Of a stretch of 64,000 nucleotides of DNA, positions 9,113 through 18,130 are shown one piece after another; position 1 is the stretch's first letter, and each line of letters starts with the position of its first letter. This DNA comes from Litchfieldia salsa (lineage in GTDB: Bacteria > Bacillota > Bacilli > Bacillales > Bacillaceae_L). The position numbers and the translations under genes were made by a program. The notes beneath the pieces were generated by a model. It searched no databases and was not told the origin of the DNA. It saw only the letters and a program-made list of their open reading frames with translations. The stretch spans positions 744,001-808,000 of the forward strand of contig NZ_FNJU01000001.1 in the NCBI RefSeq assembly GCF_900104555.1, in the 5' to 3' direction.

Positions 9113-10531
9113 TTAATTTGCATATGTTTTTTTATGTGTGTATTTTTTTATCTCAAATGATTTTTTAATAACCATTCTTGCTTCATTAATGTCATCTATT
9201 TCACCAAGTGACATTAATTGTGCAACAATGTTTCCGATGGCTGTCGCTTCAACCGGTCCAGCATAAACTTCTTTCTTTGTCACATCTGCAATCAGTTGAT
9301 TGAGCATTTCATTTTGACATCCGCCACCAATGACATTAATTCTCGGAAACTCTTTTTCATAGATTTCTTCAATTTCACCGATGGCTTGCTGATAGCTAAA
9401 AGCTAAACTATCGAAAACACATTTGGCGACTTCTCCAGGCGTTGAAGGAATTGTTTGGTTTGTTTCAGCGCAATACTTTTGCAGCTCTTCAATCATGTTT
9501 TCTGGCTTCAGGAATCGATCCTCATCAACATTAACCGTTGATGTAAACCCAATCGCTTCATTTGCTAATTCAACGAATTCAGCGAATGAATACTGGTCAT
9601 TGTAATTCCTCTTAACTTCCTGAATCATCCATAGCCCCATTATGTTCTTTAAGAAACGGTAGCGATAATCCATTCCACCTTCATTTGTGAAATTATAGTC
9701 AAGTGCCTTTGTAATACAGATTGGAAAATGGTTCTCTACTCCGATTAATGACCATGTTCCAGAGCTAATGTAAATCGTGTCGGTCACTTCAGGCACTGAG
9801 ATGACCGCTGAACCAGTATCATGTGTAGCAGGTAAGACTACTTTCATATCAAATCCAAACTCTGAAACTAGCTCTTCCTTTAGGTTACCTAAGACGGTCT
9901 TAGGCATTTTTATTTCATGAAACATCTCTTTATTGATACCTAATGTATCTAGTAAACTACCGTCCCACTTTTTCGTGAATGCATTCACTAATTGTGTCGA
10001 AGTAGCATTCGTATATTCATTCGCCTTTTTTCCAGTAAGTAAGTAATTAAAGTACTCAGGAATCATTAAAAAGGATTGGGCTCTTTCTAGAATTTCCGGG
10101 TGTGTTTGTTTCAAGGAATATAGTTGATAGATTGTATTGAATTTTTGAAACTGTATCCCTGTCTCTAAATACAAACGCTCTTTGGAAATCGTTTTAAAAA
10201 CTTCTTCCATCATCCCATCTGTTCTAGCATCCCGATAAGCAACAGCATCTGTCAGTAATTCATTGTTTTCATCTAATAAAACAAAATCAACCGCCCATGT
10301 ATCAATTCCGATACTATCTGGTTTAATTCCTTTTTCCTTACACTTTTTGATTCCCGTTTTGATTTCATTGAATAGCTTGTCAACTTCCCAGCAGAAATGT
10401 TGTCCTTTACGAACAATTTGGTTTTCAAACCGGTGAATTTCTTCAAGTATTAGTTTGCCATCATTAAGATACCCAATAATCAAGCGACCACTTGATGCAC
10501 CAATATCAACTGCTAAACTATATTTCGTCAT
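9113..10531 (-). CDS. rhaB: Rhamnulokinase
   Basis: The 472-aa FGGY-family kinase phosphorylates L-rhamnulose at C1. Its N-terminal ATP fold shows YSLAVDIGASSGR, the hinge has IGIDTWAVDFVLLD, and the C-terminal part has VIGGGCQNEMLNQLIADVT and EATAIGNIVAQL. I place the start at the ATG at 10531 because AGAGGTG precedes it; the in-frame ATG five codons earlier overlaps no SD. A cre-like sequence at 10548-10561 lies just upstream, implying CcpA control of rhaBA. Confidence 0.95.
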   Translation of the reverse strand: MTKYSLAVDIGASSGRLIIGYLNDGKLILEEIHRFENQIVRKGQHFCWEVDKLFNEIKTGIKKCKEKGIKPDSIGIDTWAVDFVLLDENNELLTDAVAYRDARTDGMMEEVFKTISKERLYLETGIQFQKFNTIYQLYSLKQTHPEILERAQSFLMIPEYFNYLLTGKKANEYTNATSTQLVNAFTKKWDGSLLDTLGINKEMFHEIKMPKTVLGNLKEELVSEFGFDMKVVLPATHDTGSAVISVPEVTDTIYISSGTWSLIGVENHFPICITKALDYNFTNEGGMDYRYRFLKNIMGLWMIQEVKRNYNDQYSFAEFVELANEAIGFTSTVNVDEDRFLKPENMIEELQKYCAETNQTIPSTPGEVAKCVFDSLAFSYQQAIGEIEEIYEKEFPRINVIGGGCQNEMLNQLIADVTKKEVYAGPVEATAIGNIVAQLMSLGEIDDINEARMVIKKSFEIKKYTHKKTYAN

Positions 10532-10547
10532 GATTACACCTCTCACT

Positions 10548-10561
10548 TGTAAGCGTTTGCT
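10548..10561. promoter_or_regulatory. Candidate cre (CcpA) site of rhaBA
   Basis: TGTAAGCGTTTGCT agrees with the cre consensus at all but its last base. It is centred about 24 bp upstream of the rhaB start codon, a position suited to blocking transcription. Confidence 0.55.
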
Positions 10562-10675
10562 ATAAATTAATCATAACTTATCAATCTTCCATTTTTAATG
10601 TCTTGAATCATCTTATTTATTGTCCTTATTTGCCAAGAGTATTACAAGACCACCGATATCTAACAATAATAAAAA

Positions 10676-10706
10676 AACATCTGCCGCTATTGACTTGGCA
10701 GATGTT
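10676..10706 (-). terminator. Intrinsic terminator overlapping the end of the AraC-type gene
   Basis: The 10-bp stem AACATCTGCC/GGCAGATGTT with an 11-nt loop is followed by seven Ts on the minus strand. The regulator stop codon (10687-10689) lies within its loop. Confidence 0.75.
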
Positions 10707-11664
10707 CTCTATACTGTTTAGGTGTTTGTCCGTATTTGTTCTTAAATATACGATAAAAGTAACTGATATTATCATAACCAACTTGTTCGATAATAGAGGT
10801 TATTGGTAGATTTGTACTTTCTAATAGTTCCTTAGCTTTCCCCAAACGTTTTTCTTGAAGAAGCTCTTTGAATGTGTAGCCAGTAGACTTTTTTATGTAT
10901 TTACTTAATGAGTAGTGTGGAAGGTGTAGCTGTTCGGCAAGTTCATATAGTGACGCTTGTTGAAAGTGTTCTTCAATATACTTTAACGATTCAACAACGA
11001 TAAAATGATGGGAGGAATCTTCTTTCGTTAGCGTGATTTTATCGGAATGTTTAATGAGATTAAGTAATAATAGACCCATATAGAGCTTACTCGTTGAATC
11101 TGACAGAAATGATGGGTACATAAGATCATGAATAATTTTCTTAATAAGATCTTGAATCTCTTCTACTTCTGCTACAGCGAAATAAAGAAACTGACCGTTT
11201 TGCGTATTATTATAAATGCTATTAATAATGAAGTCGCTTATTATATTATCTGAGGATAAGTACGTAAAGATGAATTCAAAAAATTGTGGTTGAATAATAA
11301 AATTTAAGATAATGTCCTCTTTTGCACAAGCAGCGATTTCATGTTCAATATGTTGATTTAAAAATAATAAGTCACCTTGGGTTAAATGAATCGTTTCATT
11401 ACCAACCTTTTGAGTAAGTGATCCCTGATACACATAGTTAATTTCAATATAATTGTGCCTATGCTTTGGAAAGTCGATAAACCTAGTATGTTTACGGACC
11501 ATAATCATCTTTTCCTTGCTAAGAAACTTCTCACTCTCGATGATAAAATGGTTTTGACTTGTATAAATATCTTTTAAAACTGCATTTTTCTTTTCTAATA
11601 TCGCTTTTTCTTCATCTGTTATTTCCATTAATTCCTCTAGTAAATTTGGCATAATCGTACACAC
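10687..11664 (-). CDS. AraC-family regulator with N-terminal cupin
   Basis: The protein has a sugar-sensing cupin (about residues 55-140, with FPKHRHNYIEINYVYQG) and a C-terminal double helix-turn-helix (about 225-320, with YELAEQLHLPHYSLSKYIKKSTG and GYDNISYFYRIFKNKYGQTPKQYR). Such RhaS/RhaR-like proteins activate sugar catabolic genes on binding the sugar. Its place between rhaB and the DeoR-type gene makes rhamnose-gene control likely. The start is either GTG at 11664, with AAAGGA in front, or ATG at 11652, with GAGGTG. Confidence 0.85.
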   Translation of the reverse strand: MCTIMPNLLEELMEITDEEKAILEKKNAVLKDIYTSQNHFIIESEKFLSKEKMIMVRKHTRFIDFPKHRHNYIEINYVYQGSLTQKVGNETIHLTQGDLLFLNQHIEHEIAACAKEDIILNFIIQPQFFEFIFTYLSSDNIISDFIINSIYNNTQNGQFLYFAVAEVEEIQDLIKKIIHDLMYPSFLSDSTSKLYMGLLLLNLIKHSDKITLTKEDSSHHFIVVESLKYIEEHFQQASLYELAEQLHLPHYSLSKYIKKSTGYTFKELLQEKRLGKAKELLESTNLPITSIIEQVGYDNISYFYRIFKNKYGQTPKQYREHLPSQ

Positions 11665-11710
11665 CTCACATTCCTTTAACTTTATTTTATCTCATTCTTT
11701 CAAAACATGA

Positions 11711-11760
11711 CAAACGCGTTAGAGATCTCAAAAATGATTTTAAGATCTCTAACGCGTTTG
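11711..11760. terminator. Long perfect inverted repeat between the two regulators
   Basis: CAAACGCGTTAGAGATCT (11711-11728) and its exact complement (11743-11760) flank a 14-nt loop; one more A-T pair extends the stem. It starts 6 bp past the DeoR-type stop codon, so it is most likely that gene's terminator, although the following T run is short. An operator role in front of the AraC-type gene is the alternative. Confidence 0.55.
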
Positions 11761-11766
11761 TGAGTG

Positions 11767-12528
11767 TTAATCTACTAGTTTTATTTGAATATTTTTCTCC
11801 TTTAACTCTTCGATAAACTTCCCTGGTATGTTTGAGTCTGTCAGAATTTGATCCACTTGATCTAGTCCCGCTACTTGAACAAAAGTACGAACTCCAAACT
11901 TTGTTGAATCAGCCATTAAAATGGTTTCATCCGCTATATTCATCATCTGTTGCTTCAGTAGTGCCTGCCATTCATTTGAATCACTAAGTCCTGCATCCAA
12001 GTGTACACCCTTACAAGATATAAATGCTTTATTGACATGGTACATTTGCAGTGACCTTTCAGCTAATGGCCCCACATATGAAAGTGATTCTGGCACAAGC
12101 ATTCCGCCTGTTGAGATAACCTTGATTTGTTCCTTTTTACTTAACTCTAACGCTACTTTGATCGAGTTTGTAATGACTGAAAGCGGCATATCTGGTAATT
12201 CCTTTGCCATATACCAAGCGGTTGTACTAGCATCTAATACAATTTGATCACCAGGATAGATTAAACGAACAGCTTCAAGTGCAATTCTTCTCTTCTCTGT
12301 TGCATTCATTATTTCTCGTTCTAGAAAAGGAATTTCTGCTTCTTCCTTTTTAATACTCACTGCTCCACCGTGGCTTCGCTGTAGAAGGTTTTCTTTTTCT
12401 AATTTCTCAAGGTCTCTACGAATGGTTTCTTCTGTTACACCAAACACTTGACTTAGCTCTGAAACTCTAACACTCAATTTTTCATTGACCAACTCGACTA
12501 TTTTATGATGTCGCTCAGCTACTAGCAA
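11767..12528 (-). CDS. rhaR: DeoR-family repressor of rhamnose genes
   Basis: An N-terminal DeoR helix-turn-helix (VRVSELSQVFGVTEETIRRDLEKLEKENLLQRSHGGA, residues about 19-55) is followed by a sugar-phosphate-binding domain with VLDASTTAWYMAKEL and SCKGVHLDAGLSDSNEWQA. I choose the TTG at 12528, giving MLVAERHHKIVE, because AGGGGTG lies at the right distance. The GTG at 12537 overlaps that SD. In B. subtilis a DeoR-type RhaR sits beside rhaEW and represses the rhamnose genes; the same arrangement here supports the name by context. Confidence 0.82.
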   Translation of the reverse strand: MLVAERHHKIVELVNEKLSVRVSELSQVFGVTEETIRRDLEKLEKENLLQRSHGGAVSIKKEEAEIPFLEREIMNATEKRRIALEAVRLIYPGDQIVLDASTTAWYMAKELPDMPLSVITNSIKVALELSKKEQIKVISTGGMLVPESLSYVGPLAERSLQMYHVNKAFISCKGVHLDAGLSDSNEWQALLKQQMMNIADETILMADSTKFGVRTFVQVAGLDQVDQILTDSNIPGKFIEELKEKNIQIKLVD

Positions 12529-12565
12529 TTTGTACACCCCTAGTTTTCATATAAGTTTGAAAAAA

Positions 12566-12597
12566 AGGTGGTGGTGTGTCATACACCTATCCCACCT
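12566..12597 (-). terminator. Intrinsic terminator of rhaEW
   Basis: The paired segments AGGTGG/CCACCT and AGGTGT/ACACC form a stem followed on the minus strand by seven Ts, 30 bp past the rhaEW stop. The DeoR-type gene downstream probably depends on read-through or its own promoter. Confidence 0.7.
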
Positions 12598-12627
12598 CTT
12601 AGTAAAAATACTATATCATATGTTCGA

Positions 12628-14697
12628 TTATCTAGTAAATGCAGCAGGTACACCGCCATCAACAGTAATCATACAACCGGTTGTTTTATCTGCTTTTGAA
12701 GAAGCGAAGAATGCAATCGATTCTGCAATATCATTTGGGTAGATATTAACTAACAATGTTGTACGTTTGCGGTAGTGATCCTCTAATTGATCTGGATCTA
12801 TTCCATATGCAGCCGCACGCTCTTCACGCCATCTTGATCCCCATATTGCAGAGCCTTGAAGTACTGCATCAGGTAAAACAGAGTTTACACGAATTCCAAA
12901 CTCTCCACCTTCAGCTGCAATACATCTAGCTAAATGTGTTTCAAGTGCTTTTGCTGAACTGTATGCAGATGCATTTTTACCAGCATAAACTGAGTTCTTT
13001 GAACCGATAAATACCATATTTCCGCCTATTCCTTGTTGCTTCATTTGGCTGAACGCTTCACGAGCAACTAAGAAATAACCAGTTCCAAGTACATTCATAT
13101 TTAAATTCCACTCATCTAATGTGGTTTCATCAAATGGACTTGAAGTAGCAAGACCTGCATTATTCACAATGATATCAACCCCACCATATGTAAGAGCAGT
13201 TAGTTCAAATGCAGCTTTAACTTGGTCTTCTTTTGTGACATCCATCTTCACAGCAATTGCGCGACCTTCACCATATTGTTCATTAATTTCAGCAGCAACC
13301 TTCTGTGCACCTTCAAGGTTTAAGTCAGCAACAACAACATGTGCACCTTCAGACACGAAGCGACGGCATGTTGCACTCCCAATTCCACCAGCACCACCTG
13401 TTACAAAAGCAACCTTACGTGAAAATTCTGCTTCAGCTGGAGCAAGTGATAGTTTATAAAGCTCTAGTGGCCAGTATTCAATGTTGTATGATTCATTTTC
13501 ATTTAGTGATACGAATTCACCTAATGCTGTAGAACCTTTCATTACAGCAATAGCACGGTGATAAAGGGCACCACTTACGTTAGCCATTACTAGATTTTTG
13601 CCAGAGTTAATCATTCCTAGTCCTGGAATTAGTATGACTCTTGGTGCTGGCTCAAACATTTTGTCGCCTTCATTTTTATTGCGCTCAAAATAATTTTTAT
13701 ACTCTTCTTTGAAGGTTTCAACACCTGCTTTGATACTGGAAATTAAAGCATCAACGTCTTTTGATTGTGGATCCCAGTCAATGAATAATGGCTTCATTTT
13801 TGTATGAACTAAGTGGTCTGGGCAAGCAGCACCTACTTGTGATAAGTCCTTTGCATTTAAACTGTTTACAAATTGAAGGACATCTTCACCATTATCATAT
13901 GTTAACAGCATTTTCTTTTCGTCACTTACAGCCCCACGAATAACAGGCATTACTTGAGCCACAATGCTTCTTGCTTCTTCTTCTGATAATGATTGATATT
14001 TTGCTCCACCGAACGTTTTTGACTCGTCTATTTTACTAGTAATATATTGTTCTGCTTCATTAATAATTGAAATTGTTTTTTCATAACTTTCCTCTGCAGT
14101 GTCACCCCAAACGACTAAACCATGCTTTTCCATCAATACTAACTCTGCATTCGGGTTATTTTTAACACCTTCAGCAATCATTTTTGATAGTGTAAAGCCT
14201 GGACGTACATATGGTACCCAAACAAAGCGATTACCGTAAATCTCTTCTGCAATTTGACGACCATTATCTGCACAACAAAGGCTAATAATTGAGTCAGGAT
14301 GTGTGTGGTCTACGTGCTTATATGGTAAAAATGCATGTAATAATGTCTCAATGGATGCACGTGGATGTTTGCTGTCAATCATGCAATGTGCTAAATATGC
14401 AACCATTTCTTCATCAGGCATTTCATCGCGTTCAATAAGAGGCTTAATATCTTCTAAATTAAGTCCTGTGAAATTATGCGCTTTCATTGTTGCTAAATCT
14501 GATCCACTACCTTTAACCCACATCACTTCTACATCACGGCCACGGAAGTCTTTTTCAACTGTCTTCATTGATGTATTGCCGCCACCCCAGTTACAAACAG
14601 CACGATCTGTACCAATTAAATTCGAACGATATACTAACTCATCTACCCCTTTAGATAAGCTTGCTGCTTTTTCTGATTCCCATAAGCTTTTTACCAT
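12628..14697 (-). CDS. rhaEW: Bifunctional rhamnulose-1-phosphate aldolase / L-lactaldehyde dehydrogenase
   Basis: The 689-aa fusion has an N-terminal class II aldolase domain (about residues 20-400; RAVCNWGGGNTS, DHTHPDSI, VLMEKHGLVVWG) and a C-terminal short-chain dehydrogenase (about 425-689; VTGGAGGIGSATCRRF, NNAG, catalytic YSSAKALE). It cleaves rhamnulose 1-phosphate and oxidises the lactaldehyde to L-lactate with NAD. It matches B. subtilis YuxG/RhaEW in order and length. The lutABC operon lies directly upstream on the same strand, so the lactate formed can be taken on to pyruvate. Confidence 0.94.
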   Translation of the reverse strand: MVKSLWESEKAASLSKGVDELVYRSNLIGTDRAVCNWGGGNTSMKTVEKDFRGRDVEVMWVKGSGSDLATMKAHNFTGLNLEDIKPLIERDEMPDEEMVAYLAHCMIDSKHPRASIETLLHAFLPYKHVDHTHPDSIISLCCADNGRQIAEEIYGNRFVWVPYVRPGFTLSKMIAEGVKNNPNAELVLMEKHGLVVWGDTAEESYEKTISIINEAEQYITSKIDESKTFGGAKYQSLSEEEARSIVAQVMPVIRGAVSDEKKMLLTYDNGEDVLQFVNSLNAKDLSQVGAACPDHLVHTKMKPLFIDWDPQSKDVDALISSIKAGVETFKEEYKNYFERNKNEGDKMFEPAPRVILIPGLGMINSGKNLVMANVSGALYHRAIAVMKGSTALGEFVSLNENESYNIEYWPLELYKLSLAPAEAEFSRKVAFVTGGAGGIGSATCRRFVSEGAHVVVADLNLEGAQKVAAEINEQYGEGRAIAVKMDVTKEDQVKAAFELTALTYGGVDIIVNNAGLATSSPFDETTLDEWNLNMNVLGTGYFLVAREAFSQMKQQGIGGNMVFIGSKNSVYAGKNASAYSSAKALETHLARCIAAEGGEFGIRVNSVLPDAVLQGSAIWGSRWREERAAAYGIDPDQLEDHYRKRTTLLVNIYPNDIAESIAFFASSKADKTTGCMITVDGGVPAAFTR

Positions 14698-14769
14698 TAT
14701 TCATTCCCCCATCTTTAATCACTTTTGATAAATCAACATAAACATTTGTTTTCTTCTGTTTTTATTCTA

Positions 14770-14825
14770 CAACATGTTTGTTTGTTTTGGAATACTTTTT
14801 TGAACATTTTGTGTCATTTTTGTTT
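14770..14825 (-). promoter_or_regulatory. rhaEW promoter region with conserved operator-like segment
   Basis: The 21 bp at 14805-14825 match 7490-7510 upstream of rhaD at 19 positions. Downstream on the minus strand a weak TTCCAA and TAGAAT are 17 bp apart (14791-14763). The region is rich in TTTGTTT repeats, typical of DeoR-family operators. Confidence 0.45.
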
Positions 14826-14848
14826 TCCTTTGAAAAAGAGATATATTC

Positions 14849-14878
14849 AAAGGCCACCGCAACTAAGCAGTAGCCTTC
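14849..14878 (-). terminator. Probable terminator of lutABC
   Basis: An imperfect stem GAAGGC/GCCTTT with inner AC and GC pairs lies immediately after the lutC stop; the following sequence is only moderately T-rich. Confidence 0.45.
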
Positions 14879-14881
14879 ACC

Positions 14882-15604
14882 TTATTTATCATTCACAATA
14901 ATATAAGAAGCCTTCACTGGACCGTGAACCCCAACAACTAGATTCAGTTCAATATCCGCACTATTACTTGGTCCTGAAATAAAGTTTACGCAAGAAGGCA
15001 CTAACTCCCCAGCCTTTACTAAATTACTTATATGTTTTGTTGCTTGTGTCATCCTTGGAACAATTGTACTCTTTGGAATGATTGCTATATATGTTTTAGG
15101 AAGAAGACTTACTGACCTTCCCTTATCAGCATCACTGAATAAAACGACCGTACCTGATTCTGCGAGTGTCATATCACTGAATGTGATTCCGACATCTGCC
15201 TTTTCTGCTTGTATAATATTTTCATGGCCGACCGAAAGATCCCACTTATGGACTTCCTTTCCCTCAGAGGTAAGCTGCTCAAACAAATATTGCTCCACCC
15301 CATAGTCAGCAAAGCGTTTGTCATTCCATGTAATAACTGAACTTGCTTCATATTGCTCTAAGATTGCATCAATTTTGTCTTTTAAGCTAGAAGTATCCAC
15401 CTCAAATACTTGAGTATGAATGACCTCACATTGTTTTTTCAATACATCAACAAGTTCATCCTGTGATGCATCTTTCAATACATTCCACTGTGGTTGTCGT
15501 TTCCAAGTTGGCTTTATAACTGCCTCTGTTCTTCGTTCACGGCCAAGCTTTGCTGCAACATTTGCTAAAAACTGGTCTTTATGATAAATTTGCCCCTTTT
15601 CCAT
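14882..15604 (-). CDS. lutC: Lactate utilisation protein LutC
   Basis: The 240-aa product is a single LUD domain protein. It includes ADVGITFSDMTLAESGTVVLFSDADKGRSVSLLP and SGPSNSADIELNLVVGVHGP, characteristic of LutC/YkgG. It is the third subunit of the iron-sulfur L-lactate oxidation complex LutABC. It begins 3 bp after the lutB stop, so the genes are translationally close. Confidence 0.95.
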   Translation of the reverse strand: MEKGQIYHKDQFLANVAAKLGRERRTEAVIKPTWKRQPQWNVLKDASQDELVDVLKKQCEVIHTQVFEVDTSSLKDKIDAILEQYEASSVITWNDKRFADYGVEQYLFEQLTSEGKEVHKWDLSVGHENIIQAEKADVGITFSDMTLAESGTVVLFSDADKGRSVSLLPKTYIAIIPKSTIVPRMTQATKHISNLVKAGELVPSCVNFISGPSNSADIELNLVVGVHGPVKASYIIVNDK

Positions 15605-15607
15605 GAA

Positions 15608-17032
15608 TCACTGCTCCTCCTTTCGATTAGCTTTAAACCAATCTCTAAATCTATCTTTTGTTGGTGCAGGAAAATCACGTACATCTGTCCATGGCTTCAT
15701 TGGACCTGGTCCCTTTTTAATCGAATGATTTTCTGTAAAGGGAGACATAACTGCATTTGCTGATTTCGTTCCAGCCTTATAAAGAGTTGGAGTACTTGCT
15801 GCAAGCTGGTAGCCTTTCATTGCTAGCTTCTCCCCAAAGCTTGATTTACCCTCATCTTCAACAATTTTTCGACGGTGTTTAATTAGGAGTTCATGCAATG
15901 GTATTTTCACTGGACATGCATCTGTACATGCCGCACATAGTGATGATGCATATGGTAATTCTTTATAATCCTCATACCCGCCTAAAAGGGGTGTTAGTAC
16001 GGCACCAATTGGCCCCGGATAAATAGAACCATACGAATGACCACCAATATGACGATAAACAGGACACACATTAATACAGGCTGCACAACGAATACAATGG
16101 AGTGCACTTTGGAATTCGGTACCTAGTATGTTTGAACGCCCGTTATCAACAATGACAAGGTGAAATTCCTCTGGTCCATCAATATCCCCTTCATCCTTTG
16201 GACCTGTTAATCCAGTAATATAGCTCGTTAACTTTTGTCCTACCGCACTACGACATAACAAGCTTACTAATATATCAAGCTCTTCCCAGGTAGGGACAAT
16301 TCGCTCCATTCCCATTACAGTTATCTGTGTTTTTGGGAGAGTGGTTGCAAGCCTAGCATTCCCTTCATTTGTTACTAAACTAAATGAGCCGGATTCCGCA
16401 ACTGCGAAATTACATCCTGTGATTCCAACATCCGCACTTAAAAATTCTCCACGTAGCTGCTCTCTAGCAAATAAGGCAAGCTCCTCTGGAATTTCTGATT
16501 TATCATAGCCCTTTTTTTCTTTGAAAGTATCTCTAATTTGTTCTTTATTTTTGTGAAGTGCAGGTACAACAATGTGTGAAGGTGGATCATGATCATCCAA
16601 CTGAAGGATATACTCACCCAAGTCTGTTTCAATAACCTCACATCCAGCTTGCTCAAGTACTTCATTTAAATTAATTTCCTCAGTAACCATGGATTTTGAT
16701 TTTACAATCTTTTTAGCATTTTTATCTTTAACAACCTTTGAGATATAGTCGTTTGCTTCCTGTGCCGTCTCTGCGAAAAAAACATGTCCGCCTCGTTTAA
16801 TCACATTTTCACTTAATTGATCAAGATAATAATCAAGGTTTTCTAATGTATGATTACGAATCTCCTCACCTAGCTCACGCCATTCTTCCCAATCACCTAG
16901 TTCTTCAGTTGCATTCAATCTTCTTCCCTGCATTCGTTCCTGAGCAGACGCAACGGCATTTCTCATAAAGCTATTATTTATTCCATCCTCTACTCGATCA
17001 AAAAACTTCTCATTCCCAATCTTCATCGGCAT
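15608..17032 (-). CDS. lutB: Lactate utilisation iron-sulfur protein LutB
   Basis: The 474-aa protein combines a LUD domain (about residues 70-300, with [26 protein letters not shown]) with two 4Fe-4S motifs, [12 protein letters not shown] (about 311-322) and CAACTDACP (about 360-368). It acts in LutABC to pass electrons from L-lactate oxidation. It begins 1 bp after the lutA stop. A 75-aa frame at 16438-16665 is a shadow. Confidence 0.96.
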   Translation of the reverse strand: MPMKIGNEKFFDRVEDGINNSFMRNAVASAQERMQGRRLNATEELGDWEEWRELGEEIRNHTLENLDYYLDQLSENVIKRGGHVFFAETAQEANDYISKVVKDKNAKKIVKSKSMVTEEINLNEVLEQAGCEVIETDLGEYILQLDDHDPPSHIVVPALHKNKEQIRDTFKEKKGYDKSEIPEELALFAREQLRGEFLSADVGITGCNFAVAESGSFSLVTNEGNARLATTLPKTQITVMGMERIVPTWEELDILVSLLCRSAVGQKLTSYITGLTGPKDEGDIDGPEEFHLVIVDNGRSNILGTEFQSALHCIRCAACINVCPVYRHIGGHSYGSIYPGPIGAVLTPLLGGYEDYKELPYASSLCAACTDACPVKIPLHELLIKHRRKIVEDEGKSSFGEKLAMKGYQLAASTPTLYKAGTKSANAVMSPFTENHSIKKGPGPMKPWTDVRDFPAPTKDRFRDWFKANRKEEQ

Positions 17033-17033
17033 T

Positions 17034-17756
17034 TCATTTCACCTCACTATTTAACACTTCTGCAATGTGCATTACTTTTATTGGTTTACCTTGTCGAGTG
17101 ATGCGTCCGCCAATATTCATTAAACAGCCACAGTCTGAACCAATTAAAATCTCTGAACCTGTTTCCTCAATATGCCTTACCTTCTCATCGACCATTTGTT
17201 CTGAAATAGGCACCATCTTTACAGAAAAAGTACCGCCAAATCCACAACAGTCATGACTATTTGGAAGCGGTGACATTTTTAATCCTTCTACATTTTCAAG
17301 AAGCTTTAATGGAGCTTCTTTAACACCTAATAAACGTGTCATATGACAGGACTTATGATAGGTAGCAGTAGCTTTTAAACTAGCATTCACGTTTTCTACT
17401 TTTAATACATCTACTAAAAACTGGGTTAATTCATAGGATTTGTTCGCTAACTTTTCCGCTCTCGCCTTCCATTCTTTATCATCATTAAAAAGATGAGTGT
17501 ATTCATGAAGCATGGCTACACATGAGCCAGAAGGTGAAACAACATATTCTGAGTTCTCAAAGGTTCGGATCATATGCTTTGCAACTTCCTTTGTTTCTTT
17601 ATGATATCCACTGTTATATGCCGGCTGTCCACAGCAAGTTTGCTGTTCTGGAAAATGAACCTCGCACCCAACCTTTTCTAATAATTCGACTGTATCTTTA
17701 CCAACATTTGAATAAAAGATATCTGCAAGACATGTGATAAATAATGAGACTTTCAT
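17034..17756 (-). CDS. lutA: Lactate utilisation protein LutA
   Basis: The 240-aa product carries two cysteine-rich CCG domains with [12 protein letters not shown] and [13 protein letters not shown], as in glycolate oxidase GlpF-type subunits. It is the first gene of lutABC and starts at ATG 17756 behind a GGGAGG SD. The B. subtilis regulator LutR is not in this window; the A/T-rich upstream region resembles the rhaD operator region only in composition. Confidence 0.95.
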   Translation of the reverse strand: MKVSLFITCLADIFYSNVGKDTVELLEKVGCEVHFPEQQTCCGQPAYNSGYHKETKEVAKHMIRTFENSEYVVSPSGSCVAMLHEYTHLFNDDKEWKARAEKLANKSYELTQFLVDVLKVENVNASLKATATYHKSCHMTRLLGVKEAPLKLLENVEGLKMSPLPNSHDCCGFGGTFSVKMVPISEQMVDEKVRHIEETGSEILIGSDCGCLMNIGGRITRQGKPIKVMHIAEVLNSEVK

Positions 17757-18130
17757 CTTTGTCCTCCCATTTCTTTATGTTTGATTAATCGGTTTTCACA
17801 TAATGTTCATATATATTTTACTAAAGTATACAATATTAAAAGTTAAAAAACACCCGTTTTTCTTTATTTTATTGTATTTTTACTTTTATTTATTTTTATT
17901 TAGTTGTTTTTATAATAGAGAAAGCCCTAGTGATTGAGTTTTATGGGATATAGTTGAAAGCAAAAAAATGTAATCGACATCATACATTTGCTAAAATAAA
18001 TAATTGATTCAAATCAATTTAATGTGGTTAGTTTTTAATGAGTTCCATCATTAAAAATGGGTTAGTTAGACAGGCAATTTAACTTTTATTGTGCATACAT
18101 TACTTCAGAATCTATTGGGAGGTAAGTACA
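17757..18130. other. Divergent intergenic region with two palindromes
   Basis: The left half holds the lutA leader and a very T-rich tract (17850-17915). The right half has two inverted repeats before the hydrolase: ATTGATT/AATCAAT (18003-18018, 2-bp centre) and TTTTTAATGA/TCATTAAAAA (18032-18057, 6-bp loop). These could be operators for the downstream gene. I see no further gene. Confidence 0.5.
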
